Source: Burkholderiales bacterium UBA4615
GTDB lineage: Bacteria > Pseudomonadota > Gammaproteobacteria > Burkholderiales > Burkholderiaceae_E
Length of the DNA: 41,818 nucleotides
Reading direction: 5' to 3'
Assembly (NCBI GenBank): GCA_002386465.1
Contig: DGIT01000094.1
Coordinates: forward strand, 1 to 41,818
Numbering within the stretch: the stretch's first letter is position 1; each line of letters opens with the position of its first letter. The notes under the pieces were generated by a model. That model made no database searches, was not told the DNA's origin, and worked only from the letters and a program-made list of their open reading frames with translations. Shown here one piece after another: positions 16,450 to 24,063 of the stretch. Both the position numbers and the translations under genes were made by a program.

Positions 16450-16596
16450 TTACTTATTTTTCAGCTTGCCCTTGGGCATGACTGTCGTGACCGGGGGTGT
16501 CGGCCGATTGGAGACAATCGACGCGTCTTTCAGCGGCGTGCTGTCCTTCTTCGGCTTTTTCGTCATCTTGTTGCTGCGCTGCTCGCCTTTGGGCAT
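16450..16596 (-). CDS. 48-residue lysine-rich conserved small protein
   Basis: A short frame starting at the ATG at 16596 is preceded by GGAG seven bases upstream and codes for 48 residues. Eleven lysines and two arginines make it strongly basic, and the tetrapeptide MPKG occurs at both ends (residues 1-4 and 40-43). Its layout (KKPKKD core) resembles small uncharacterised lysine-rich proteins that I recall from betaproteobacteria. It has no domain I recognise; nucleic acid or ribosome binding is a guess from charge. Its stop is 16 bases before dusA, so the two share a transcript. Confidence 0.7.
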   Translation of the reverse strand: MPKGEQRSNKMTKKPKKDSTPLKDASIVSNRPTPPVTTVMPKGKLKNK

Positions 16597-16662
16597 GAGG
16601 ATCTCCTGATGAAAGAAGCCACTGTACACAGGCTCGCGGGCGCGCCCTGCCAGCCCGGCCTC

Positions 16663-16698
16663 GGTTTAATCAACCAGCACTGGTTGCTCGAAACGAGC
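16663..16698. promoter_or_regulatory. Two adjacent perfect palindromes in a divergent intergenic region
   Basis: CAACCAG-ca-CTGGTTG (16671-16686) is a 7-bp inverted repeat with a 2-base centre, followed directly by GCTCG-aaa-CGAGC (16686-16698). A GGTT at 16663-16666 gives an alternative partner for AACC. The stretch lies between the divergent starts of the small lysine-rich gene (16596) and the cupin gene (16871). It could be an operator or a short RNA structure. The rest of the 274-base gap shows no convincing gene. Confidence 0.4.
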
Positions 16699-16870
16699 GG
16701 ATCGCGGCGTCCTTGCTTGTCCGGCAGTGTTGCACGGTCGCACTATTCAGAACAGGCCCACACGCGCCTGACCCATGCACGCCGCGGCGAGGACTGAGTC
16801 GGCACGACACGGATGCGCAGACGGCCTGTTAAAGTTCGACCCGATCCCCGCTCTGATGACCTCACTCACC

Positions 16871-17368
16871 ATGTCCGATCCTCACACCCACGATCACTCG
16901 CACACCCCCACCGACTGGAAGCATGACGGTGTGCGCGTTGTTCCCAGCAATCAGCTCGACGGCAACGTGCCCTCCACGCCCGGCATGGACCGCAAGGCGG
17001 CCATCACGTTTGCGCGCGTGGGTGCGCAAAAGCTGTGGGCAGGTACGGTGCATATTCACCCCGATGCCAAGACCGGGGCTCACCATCACGGCCCGCTTGA
17101 AAGCGTGATTTATGTGGTCAAGGGGCGCGCCCGCATGCGCTGGGGCAACCAGCTCGAATTCACTGCCGAGGCCGGCCCGGGCGATTTCATCTATGTGCCG
17201 CCGTACGTGCCGCATCAGGAAATCAATGCCAGCGCTGAAGAGGTGCTCGAATGTGTGCTGTGTCGAAGCGATGGCCAGGCGGTGGCGGTGAACATCGACA
17301 TCGAACCCGTTGAAAAACCTGAGACGGTACTGTGGATCGATCCGACCCACCCGCAGGGCGGGGTCTGA
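16871..17368 (+). CDS. Cupin-domain protein
   Basis: This small cytosolic protein (165 residues) is a single cupin barrel. The first cupin motif has the metal-ligand pattern H71, H73 and E77 (GAHHHGPLES), and the second has His115 in PPYVPHQEIN, so a divalent metal (Fe, Mn, Zn or Ni) is likely bound. The N-terminus is rich in His (DPHTHDHSHTP), which might also bind metal. The substrate cannot be told; such single cupins are often dioxygenases or isomerases of small molecules. The start is either the ATG at 16871 or one at 16856; neither has a strong ribosome binding site. It stands alone, convergent with the RIO kinase gene. Confidence 0.85.
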   Translation: MSDPHTHDHSHTPTDWKHDGVRVVPSNQLDGNVPSTPGMDRKAAITFARVGAQKLWAGTVHIHPDAKTGAHHHGPLESVIYVVKGRARMRWGNQLEFTAEAGPGDFIYVPPYVPHQEINASAEEVLECVLCRSDGQAVAVNIDIEPVEKPETVLWIDPTHPQGGV

Positions 17369-17389
17369 GGCCGGACTAGCACCTTGATC

Positions 17390-17410
17390 GGGTCTGGCCG
17401 CAGCCAGCCC
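17390..17410. terminator. Weak hairpin between convergent cupin and RIO kinase genes
   Basis: GGG(T)CTGGC at 17390-17398 pairs with GCCAGCCC at 17403-17410 over a CGCA loop, giving eight pairs with one bulge. It lies just past the RIO gene stop and 21 bases after the cupin stop. There is no T tract, so its role as terminator is uncertain. Confidence 0.35.
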
Positions 17411-17412
17411 GG

Positions 17413-18261
17413 TCAGTTCGCATCCGCAAGCCGTGCCCGTCGGGCAGCTTCCTCGGCTGAGGCGTCATCGATGACCGCCAACACGCCGCGCACATCCACT
17501 TCGCCCAAGCGTTCAGAGAACTGACCTGTCAGCACAGTGTCAGGGCTGAGCAGCCCTCGGGCGTACAGATCCCAGATCTCGTGGCCGTAATCTGTCTTCA
17601 GCAAAGACGGTGCGAAGCGGCCGAAAAAGTCGCGCAGATTCTGCACGTCCCGATACAGCATGCGGGGCGCATGGTTGTTGCCTGCAGCATCCACTGCCTG
17701 AGGCAGATCGATGATGACCGGCCCGTCTGCAGCCAGCAGAATATTGAATTCGGAGAGGTCCCCGTGGACCACCCCTGCGCACAGCATCAGGACCACTTCG
17801 CGGATCAGGGCTGCATGATGTACGAGCGCATCGTCGGCTGAGAGCACCACATCATTGAGACGCGGCGCGGCGTCACCGTGCTCATCGGTCACGAGCTCCA
17901 TGAGCAGCACGCCGTCGCAAAAGTTGATCGGCGCCGGCACCCGAACGCCGGCTGCTGCCACTCGGTGCAGTGCATCGACCTCGGCGCTTTGCCAGGCAGC
18001 TTCCTGAGCCTGTCGCCCGTAGCGCGTGCCCTTGGCCATGGCCCTGGCCTGGCGCGAGTTCTTGACCTTGCGGTTTTCGGTGTAATCGACCGCCTGACGA
18101 AAGCTGCGCTGCGTCGCCTCCTTGTAGATCTTTGCGCACAAGGTCTCGTCGCCGCGGCGCACGACATAAACCGTGGCCTCTTTACCGCTCATGAGTTGCC
18201 TGACGACCGTGTCGATCAGGCCTTCTTCGAGCAGAGGACGCAAGCGTTCGGGTGTTTTCAT
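17413..18261 (-). CDS. RIO1-like serine protein kinase
   Basis: The RIO family is an atypical protein kinase group, best known for ribosome assembly in archaea and eukaryotes; bacterial members are poorly studied. The 282-residue product has the RIO fold: flexible phosphate-binding loop SGKEATVYVV (about 25-34), the ATP-binding Lys44 in CAKIYK, hinge MELV (121-124), catalytic loop HGDLSEFN (Asp168, Asn173) and metal-binding Asp185 in IIDLPQAVD, a RIO hallmark. I prefer the ATG at 18261; a GTG at 18279 is also in frame. It is not in an operon; neighbours are the convergent cupin gene and the divergent response regulator. Substrate unknown. Confidence 0.9.
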   Translation of the reverse strand: MKTPERLRPLLEEGLIDTVVRQLMSGKEATVYVVRRGDETLCAKIYKEATQRSFRQAVDYTENRKVKNSRQARAMAKGTRYGRQAQEAAWQSAEVDALHRVAAAGVRVPAPINFCDGVLLMELVTDEHGDAAPRLNDVVLSADDALVHHAALIREVVLMLCAGVVHGDLSEFNILLAADGPVIIDLPQAVDAAGNNHAPRMLYRDVQNLRDFFGRFAPSLLKTDYGHEIWDLYARGLLSPDTVLTGQFSERLGEVDVRGVLAVIDDASAEEAARRARLADAN

Positions 18262-18408
18262 GAACCCATTGTGACGCACCCGGCTAGGTCGACCACTGTG
18301 TCGTCAATGCAATCTCACTGTTTCGGCGAAAGCCTAGCGCTGTCACGAGCCGTTGCACCCGCGAAGCAACTCGGCCGAAAGTACTAGTTCGCTCGGCAAA
18401 GGGTCGCG

Positions 18409-18438
18409 TTGACAGTCACGCTCGGCGACCGCGACCAT
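18409..18438 (+). promoter_or_regulatory. Candidate -35 element for the response regulator gene
   Basis: A perfect TTGACA at 18409-18414 precedes a poor -10 (GACCAT at 18433-18438, 18-base spacer, three of six matches). A weak -10 with a perfect -35 may point to activator-dependent or weak expression. The region before it (18284-18387) has three CTAG tetramers about 50 bases apart, otherwise nothing recognisable. Confidence 0.3.
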
Positions 18439-18460
18439 TGGTGAACAGGAGATCCACACC

Positions 18461-19186
18461 ATGCACTCAAACCGGTTCCTGATCATCGATGACCATCCGC
18501 TAATGCGCGGCGCCATCCGCAACCACCTTGAAGCCTACGGCCTCGCGGATCAGGTGGACCAGGCGTCGAGCCTGCAAGAAGGTCTGAGGCGCCTGGCTGC
18601 CGGACCACGTTTTGACATGGTGCTACTCGATCTGGCCTTGCCCGATGCGGCTGCAGCAAGCGGACCTGAAACCCTGCGCAGTCTGCACCCCTCGCTCAAG
18701 ATCCTGGTCACCTCGGGCTATGCCGATCCCAATCTCATCGACCGCTGCCTGCAGGCCGGCGCATCCGGCTTCCTGCCCAAGACCTCCACTCCGGAGTTTC
18801 TGGCAACAGCGGTACGCACGATCCTGAACGGCGGCATCTATCTTCCGGCCGAGCTCGAGCATTCGCTCAGCCGCCAATGGCTGGTGCGCCAGAGCTCACG
18901 CGTCGGTCCAAATGGGGATGTGCGTCAATTGGGCCTGACCGACCGCCAGACCGACGTGCTGCGCCTCATCCTGCAAGGCATGCCCAACAAGCTGATCGGC
19001 CGCCAACTCGATCTGGCGGAAGGGACTATCAAGGTGCATGTGAGCGCCGTGCTGCGCGCACTCGGTGTTCGCAATCGGACCCAGGCGGTCCTTGCGGCGA
19101 GCCGACTGGGCTTGCGGTTTCCAGACGCATCGCGGGCGGGCTACGACGGTTCCAGCCACTCGCCCGACAGGAACCTGCGCGCCTGA
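18461..19186 (+). CDS. NarL/LuxR family two-component response regulator (orphan)
   Basis: This 241-residue protein has an N-terminal receiver domain (Asp10/Asp11 acidic pair, phosphoacceptor Asp57 in VLLDLALPD, conserved Thr/Ser in LVTSGY, Lys107 in FLPKTST) and a C-terminal LuxR-type helix-turn-helix (LGLTDRQTDVLRLILQGMPN through VHVSAVLRALGVRNRTQAV). It is therefore a phosphorylation-controlled transcription factor. No histidine kinase gene is within the window. The start has AGGAGA eight bases upstream. The last 15 residues, beyond the DNA-binding domain, overlap the end of the convergent ABC ATPase gene by 46 bases. Confidence 0.93.
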   Translation: MHSNRFLIIDDHPLMRGAIRNHLEAYGLADQVDQASSLQEGLRRLAAGPRFDMVLLDLALPDAAAASGPETLRSLHPSLKILVTSGYADPNLIDRCLQAGASGFLPKTSTPEFLATAVRTILNGGIYLPAELEHSLSRQWLVRQSSRVGPNGDVRQLGLTDRQTDVLRLILQGMPNKLIGRQLDLAEGTIKVHVSAVLRALGVRNRTQAVLAASRLGLRFPDASRAGYDGSSHSPDRNLRA

Positions 19187-19899
19187 TCCGTGCGTGGTGA
19201 ATCGAAGAGCTGCTGCGCAGACCCCGACTCGACAACGCGACCCTGATTCAGCAAGACGGCGTCTTGAGCGAATCGCCGCGCCAAGGCGAGGTCATGCGTG
19301 CACATGATCAGCCCGAAGCCCTCCTGAGCCAGTCGCATCAGATAGCGCTCCACTGCAGCGCCGGCAGCCGGATCCAGGCTCGTGGTGGGTTCATCCAGCA
19401 GCAGACAGTCGGGTTGCAGCGCCTGTGCCCGCGCGATCGACAGACGCTGCTGCTCGCCTCCAGACAGGCCTCGTGCAGGGCGTTCTGCCGCGTAGGTCAG
19501 ATCGACCGTGCCCAGGGCGGCCAGCGCCCGTTGGCGACGCAGATGGCCTGGGACCCCTGCGAGGTGCAGCGCGTGCTCGATATTGCCCAGTACTGAACGA
19601 CGCAGCATGACCGGGCGCTGAAAGACCAGCGCCGAACGGATCGGACGACGCTCCACCTCGGATTGCTCACCAAGCACCGCTCCTGCATCCGGCTGAATCA
19701 ACCCGTGGATCACTTGCAGCAGCGTGCTTTTCCCGGCGCCGTTCGGCCCGATGATGACGGTGCGCCGGCCTGGATGCAGATCCAGATCGATCGCGTTCAG
19801 CACCGATATCTGGCCTGCCCGGACTGTGACGCCGCGCAGGCGCAGCGGCGCACGGCTGCCGGCTGGCTTCAGCGCTTCAGCCGAATCGGCGTTGCGCAT
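19141..19899 (-). CDS. tupC: ABC transporter ATP-binding protein, tungstate-type (TupC)
   Basis: This is the cytoplasmic ATPase subunit of an importer. The 252-residue product has Walker A GPNGAGKST (51-59), a Q-loop LVFQRPVMLRRSV, signature LSGGEQ (145-150), Walker B LLLDEP (166-171) and the H-loop MCTHDLAL. The Q-loop sequence FQRPVMLRRSV and the TupB-type partner permease point to tungstate rather than phosphate. I prefer the ATG at 19899; an ATG at 19926 is also in frame. Either way it overlaps the permease 3' end. Its stop overlaps the response regulator gene on the other strand. The substrate could also be molybdate; no binding protein gene is adjacent. Confidence 0.83.
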   Translation of the reverse strand: MRNADSAEALKPAGSRAPLRLRGVTVRAGQISVLNAIDLDLHPGRRTVIIGPNGAGKSTLLQVIHGLIQPDAGAVLGEQSEVERRPIRSALVFQRPVMLRRSVLGNIEHALHLAGVPGHLRRQRALAALGTVDLTYAAERPARGLSGGEQQRLSIARAQALQPDCLLLDEPTTSLDPAAGAAVERYLMRLAQEGFGLIMCTHDLALARRFAQDAVLLNQGRVVESGSAQQLFDSPRTDQARRFLSGEWLEPS

Positions 19900-20578
19900 G
19901 ATGTCGTATGGCTGCGGCCGCAGCATTGACGGCCAGCACGATGCTCAGCAACACCAGCCCAAGGGCAAGTGCCAGAGGCAGATCCCCTTTGCTGGTCTCC
20001 AGGGCGATCGCCGTCGTCATCACTCGCGTCACGCCCTGAATATTGCCGCCCACCATCATCACGGCACCCACTTCCGCGGCCGCGCGTCCGAACCCTGCGA
20101 GCAGCACAGTCACGAGCGAAAACCGTGCTTCCCACAACAGCGTGCGAATCGTCTGCCCACGCGTAGCCCGCAGCGATCGCAGATAGGGGCCGCATTCGGT
20201 CAGCGTATCTTCCAGCGTCTGGCGCGACAGCGCGGTCATCAGCGGCAGAATCAGGATCGTTTGCGCCACCACCATGGCTGCAGGCGTAAAGAGCAGCCCC
20301 ATCGGCCCCAGCGGCCCTGCGCGTGACAGCAGCAGGTAGACCATCAGACCCACCACCACCGCTGGCAGGCCCATCAGCGCATTGAGGACAGCCACCACCG
20401 CGCTGCGGCCGCGAAACGGAGTCAACGCCAGCCACGCCGCCAAGGGCAGCGCACCGATCGCGGCCAGCAGCGTAGCCAGTCCGCTCACCTGAAGGCTAAG
20501 CCATACAATCGGCCACAGCGCTGCATCAGACCCGGTCAACAGCTCAAAAGCCTGCTGCAAACTGCCCTGCTCGGTCAT
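19877..20578 (-). CDS. tupB: ABC transporter permease, tungstate-type (TupB)
   Basis: The 233-residue inner-membrane protein has about five to six helices and the binding-protein-dependent transport loop EVGAVMMVGGNIQGVTRVMTT, which closely resembles TupB of tungstate importers (the GGNI and TAIALETSKGD segments are typical). It works with the downstream ATPase, whose gene it overlaps. Usually a periplasmic TupA gene accompanies the pair; none is seen on either side, so the solute-binding protein must be encoded elsewhere or be lost. It begins 36 bases after the acyl-CoA dehydrogenase stop and could be read from that transcript. Confidence 0.85.
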   Translation of the reverse strand: MTEQGSLQQAFELLTGSDAALWPIVWLSLQVSGLATLLAAIGALPLAAWLALTPFRGRSAVVAVLNALMGLPAVVVGLMVYLLLSRAGPLGPMGLLFTPAAMVVAQTILILPLMTALSRQTLEDTLTECGPYLRSLRATRGQTIRTLLWEARFSLVTVLLAGFGRAAAEVGAVMMVGGNIQGVTRVMTTAIALETSKGDLPLALALGLVLLSIVLAVNAAAAAIRHHAQRRFG

Positions 20579-20614
20579 GATGCGGAGGGTTGACCCAACA
20601 CGCTATACCTGTCC

Positions 20615-21577
20615 TCAGCCAGGCATATGCGCCGCCTGAGCGGGTTCCCCGATGACCAGATCGAAGAGGTTCGCCCCACCCCCGGCGAGCGCCGCCTGCC
20701 CCAGCATGACCTGCCAGGTGTGTTCGTTACCCCAGCGCTCACGCCACAGCCACAGCAGCCGCGTGTAGCGGAACAACTCATACTCGGCCGTAAAGCCAAT
20801 CGCACCGTGTGCCTGATGGGTGATCGCAGCAACCTTGCCCGCCGCTTCCGCCGCACGCGCCTTGGCCATGGCCGCAGAAGGCATCGGACGCCCGGCTTCG
20901 AGTTCACCGGCAGCCCAATCCAGCGCTGCGCGCGAGGCGGCAATCTCTTCAGCCGCCAGGGCGAGCGCATGCTGCACCGCCTGAAACTGACTGATCGGAC
21001 GCCCGAACTGCACCCGCGTACCGGTCCATTGCAGCGTGAGATCGAAAGCGCGCCGCATCGCGCCCGTGAGCACGGCAGCCCCTGCAACGGCCAGCATGGC
21101 GCGCACCTGCTGCGCATCGGGCAGCGCAATGGATTGCAATGCGCCCTGCGCAGGTTGCCACTGTCCGGTGACCGCAGAGCCCCACGCCGACAAGGTCAGA
21201 CGATGCGAGCCTTCGGCCAGCGGCATACCCACATGCGCTTCGGTCACAGGGTCCGGTGCACCGTCCGGTCCATGGACGATCAGCCGGATCGGTGCATCGT
21301 CGCCCGGCTCAATGCCTGCCTGCGATAACAACGCATGGGCCACCAGCGCATCGGCCAGTCCGACTGTTGCCCCATGCCGTCCGGCTGCCTGCAATACCTC
21401 GGCTGCATCGCGCCAGGCAGGCCCGGCTCCACCTTCGGCCTCCGGGCGCAGCAGACGCAGCACACCCGCGTCGGCCAGCGTGCGCCAGGTGGCCGCATCC
21501 GCGCCTGGCGAGCCTGTCTTTGCATCCGCAAGGATCCGATCGATCGCCTCTGCGATCATCGATTCATTCTGACTCAT
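20615..21577 (-). CDS. Acyl-CoA dehydrogenase, short subunit of a paired set
   Basis: The 320-residue product has the three-domain acyl-CoA dehydrogenase fold in compact form: N-terminal helical part, a shortened middle beta domain, and the C-terminal helical domain with GTRVQFGRPISQFQAVQHAL and HQAHGAIGFTAEYELFRYTR. It is shorter than typical members (about 380), as seen in the smaller chains of two-gene heteromeric dehydrogenases. The ATG at 21577 overlaps the larger partner's stop as ATGA. Both are FAD enzymes that introduce a double bond next to the CoA thioester. The natural substrate is unknown; steroid, bile-acid or branched acyl-CoA are possible by analogy to other paired dehydrogenases. 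Confidence 0.88.
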   Translation of the reverse strand: MSQNESMIAEAIDRILADAKTGSPGADAATWRTLADAGVLRLLRPEAEGGAGPAWRDAAEVLQAAGRHGATVGLADALVAHALLSQAGIEPGDDAPIRLIVHGPDGAPDPVTEAHVGMPLAEGSHRLTLSAWGSAVTGQWQPAQGALQSIALPDAQQVRAMLAVAGAAVLTGAMRRAFDLTLQWTGTRVQFGRPISQFQAVQHALALAAEEIAASRAALDWAAGELEAGRPMPSAAMAKARAAEAAGKVAAITHQAHGAIGFTAEYELFRYTRLLWLWRERWGNEHTWQVMLGQAALAGGGANLFDLVIGEPAQAAHMPG

Positions 21578-22722
21578 CGCAACCCCAATCCACGGGCAAT
21601 CATGCCGCGCAGCACCTCTGGGGTGCCGCCACGCAAGGTATAGGACGTGGCATCGACCACGGTATCGGCCAACAGCGCGCGAAACACAGCCGCCTCAGGC
21701 GTTTCATGCGATTGCAGGGCAATGCCGCGCAGCCGCTCCGGGATTTCGCGCTCGAGCGCATTACCCAGGTCTTTCATGAGCGCGGCTTCCGTGGCCGGAT
21801 CCTGCCCGGCATCGAGCTTGGCAGCCACTGAAATGGCCATGCGTCGCAGGGCAGCCAGATGCGCCACAGCACGTCCGATTTCAGCCAGTGCGGCCGGCGA
21901 ATCGCTGCGCGGTTTGGCCTGCAGGCACTCGACCAGCAAGGGAAACACACTCAGGAATCGCTCCGGGCCGCTGCGCTCATAGGCAAGCTCGCCGGTCACC
22001 AGCCGCCAGCCGTCGCCCGGTTCGCCCAGCACATGGGTATCGGGAACGAACACATCATCGAAGGTGATTTCGCTGAAGTCTTCACGCCCGCTGATGTTGC
22101 GTATGGCGCGGCGCGTTACGCCCGGCGCATTCAGGTCGATCGCGAATTGCGTCAGACCCGCATGGCGCTTGCTGGTGTCGGGCGGGTCGGTGCGAAACAG
22201 ACCGATCATGTAGTCGGCCAGATGCCCGCCTGTCGTCCAGATCTTGCGGCCATTCAGCTTCCAGCCGCCATCGACCCGATCGCCACGCGAGCGCACACTG
22301 GCCAGATCCGAGCCCGATCCGGGTTCGCTCATGCCGATGGCGCAGGTGAGCTCACCGCGTGCAATGCCTGGCAGCACCGCCTCTTGCAAGGCCACGGAGC
22401 CATGGCGCAGGATTTGCGGGCCACTTTGCCGATCTGCGATCCAGTGCGCCCCAACCGGGGCACCCGCCGCCAGCAGTTCCTCGACCACCACATAGCGCTC
22501 GAGCGTGGAGCGTTCCTGACCGCCCCAGCGGCGCGGCCAGCTCAATCCAATGAATCCGGCCTGCCCGCAGGCACGCGTGAAGGCGCGGTCAAAAATCGTC
22601 CAGCCGGAACAGCGCGGCACATAGGCGCCGGCTGCTCGCTGCTCAGCCAGGAAGGCCCTGACTTTGTGGCGCAGTTCGATCGCTGCGGCAGGCAGTTCGA
22701 CCGATTCAAATGCAAGGCTCAT
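21574..22722 (-). CDS. Acyl-CoA dehydrogenase, long subunit of a paired set
   Basis: The 382-residue product is a full-length acyl-CoA dehydrogenase: N-terminal helical domain, FAD/substrate motif CAIGMSEPGSGSDLAS, the middle beta domain NGRKIWTTGGHLADYM, and the C-terminal domain ending in LRGGTPEVLRGMIARGLGLR. It overlaps by four bases with the OsmC-like gene before it and with the short subunit after it, which strongly suggests stoichiometric co-translation. The complex probably forms a heterodimer or heterotetramer. Which subunit carries the catalytic base cannot be settled by eye. Confidence 0.9.
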   Translation of the reverse strand: MSLAFESVELPAAAIELRHKVRAFLAEQRAAGAYVPRCSGWTIFDRAFTRACGQAGFIGLSWPRRWGGQERSTLERYVVVEELLAAGAPVGAHWIADRQSGPQILRHGSVALQEAVLPGIARGELTCAIGMSEPGSGSDLASVRSRGDRVDGGWKLNGRKIWTTGGHLADYMIGLFRTDPPDTSKRHAGLTQFAIDLNAPGVTRRAIRNISGREDFSEITFDDVFVPDTHVLGEPGDGWRLVTGELAYERSGPERFLSVFPLLVECLQAKPRSDSPAALAEIGRAVAHLAALRRMAISVAAKLDAGQDPATEAALMKDLGNALEREIPERLRGIALQSHETPEAAVFRALLADTVVDATSYTLRGGTPEVLRGMIARGLGLR

Positions 22723-23198
22723 GCAGCCCGCCCTCCAGAAGGTTCAGTGCCACCGTGCAGCACGGCCCCATCGGGACCGATCACGGAGACCTGCGTGGGA
22801 ATTCCCTGAGCCACACTCTGGCCCACGGTACAAAATTGCTCGAACTGATCGAGTGCACGCTTCAACTTGCTGCTGTCTTCGGGGACTCGAGGCAGCTGGA
22901 TCGACACGTCGATCGACAACACACGCTGGCGCCCCTGCGCATTGCGGTCGATATGGCAGCTGGCCTGAGCGGTCAGCGGCTCGGCTTCGAGTTTGAATTT
23001 GCGCAACGCGAAGACCAGCGAATCGGTCATGCAATTGGCCACTGCAGCGATCAGCAACTGCGAGGGCGATGGCCCCTGACCTGAGCCCATGGGTATCGGT
23101 TCATCACCGATGACCGGCGGCTGATCGGGGTGCCAGGTGATGGCAACCCGATAGTCCTGTTGTTGAACCAGACTGACCGTGCGAACCCCTTCTGACAT
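22719..23198 (-). CDS. OsmC/Ohr family protein
   Basis: The 159-residue product belongs to the OsmC/Ohr family of thiol-dependent hydroperoxide reductases or thiol carriers. The two redox cysteines are present: Cys56 in AVANCMTDSL and Cys123 in QFCTVGQSV. It differs from classical Ohr by its length and N-terminus, so it belongs to a general OsmC-like branch whose substrate is uncertain. The ATG at 23198 has GGAG seven bases upstream. It overlaps the acyl-CoA dehydrogenase gene as ATGA, so a link to acyl-CoA oxidation (for example detoxifying lipid hydroperoxides) is plausible but is inference. Confidence 0.9.
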   Translation of the reverse strand: MSEGVRTVSLVQQQDYRVAITWHPDQPPVIGDEPIPMGSGQGPSPSQLLIAAVANCMTDSLVFALRKFKLEAEPLTAQASCHIDRNAQGRQRVLSIDVSIQLPRVPEDSSKLKRALDQFEQFCTVGQSVAQGIPTQVSVIGPDGAVLHGGTEPSGGRAA

Positions 23199-23232
23199 GA
23201 CCGTGCTCCGATCGAATGCGATGCGACCGAGC

Positions 23233-23901
23233 TCAGGCGCCCAGCGCGGTGCGCAGGAACGCGGTCATACGGTCCCAGGCCTGCTGCGCGCACGCCGCGT
23301 CGTAGACCTCGCCCCGACGCTCGTTGAAAAACCCGTGATCGGCGTCATAGCGGTAGATCTGCGGCGACTGACCCGCAGCCTTCATGGCCTGTTCAAGCCC
23401 GTCCGCAGCCGCGGGGGTGCACCAGTCGTCCTTGTTGGCAAAGTGGCCCTGAAAGGGCGTGCGAATGTTCGCCGGATTGGCAAAGTCAGCAGGCGGGATA
23501 CCGTAAAAGCAGACTCCTGCCGAAACCTCCGGCACATGCACGCTGGCTGCAACGGTGAGCGCACCGCCCATGCAAAACCCCATGACGCCTACCTTGGCGC
23601 CCTGTGCAGCCAGATGTTGCACCGCGCCGCGAATGTCCTGATGTGTGGCACCGGGGAAATCGAGGCCGGTCATCAGGTGATTCGCCTCATCGGGTGCCTG
23701 CGTGACCCGGCCCTTGTACAGGTCGGGCGCCAGTGCGTTATAGCCGGCACGCGCAAAGCGATCGGCCACGCCGCAAATCTGATCATTCAGACCCCACCAT
23801 TCCTGGATCACCACGATACCGGGTCGCCCTGCCCCTGCGCTCGCCAGGTACCCGCGAGTGGTGCCGCCATCGGGGCGCTTGAAGTCGATCATCTGTCCCA
23901 T
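23233..23901 (-). CDS. Dienelactone hydrolase family protein
   Basis: The 222-residue cytosolic protein has the dienelactone hydrolase layout: Glu34 in VIQEWWGL, nucleophile Cys110 in GFCMGG, acid Asp158/159 in NKDDWCTP and catalytic His189 in DADHGFFNERR. Dienelactone hydrolases open lactones formed in chlorocatechol breakdown, though many family members have other or unknown substrates. I chose the ATG at 23901 because AGGAG lies six bases upstream; an in-frame start 12 codons earlier lacks support. It is separated by 34 bases from the OsmC gene and could be part of that transcript. Confidence 0.9.
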   Translation of the reverse strand: MGQMIDFKRPDGGTTRGYLASAGAGRPGIVVIQEWWGLNDQICGVADRFARAGYNALAPDLYKGRVTQAPDEANHLMTGLDFPGATHQDIRGAVQHLAAQGAKVGVMGFCMGGALTVAASVHVPEVSAGVCFYGIPPADFANPANIRTPFQGHFANKDDWCTPAAADGLEQAMKAAGQSPQIYRYDADHGFFNERRGEVYDAACAQQAWDRMTAFLRTALGA

Positions 23902-24063
23902 GCTCTTCTCCTTGTGTGGGGTGCGACGGCCGCGCAATGGCCGTTCATCACCCGCAGCCTAGCAAACTGTTCGATACCGGCACGCAAGGCACGGTCTTCG
24001 CGCGGAACGCTGCGCCGCGTCTGACGCCCAACGTACGGTACGACCGCTCTTCAAACCAGGCCT

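Noticed and set aside
18284..18387. Three CTAG tetramers about 50 bases apart and a TTTCGGC/GCCGAAA inverted pair before the response regulator
   Set aside because: Too short and loosely spaced to separate from chance; no known site is matched.
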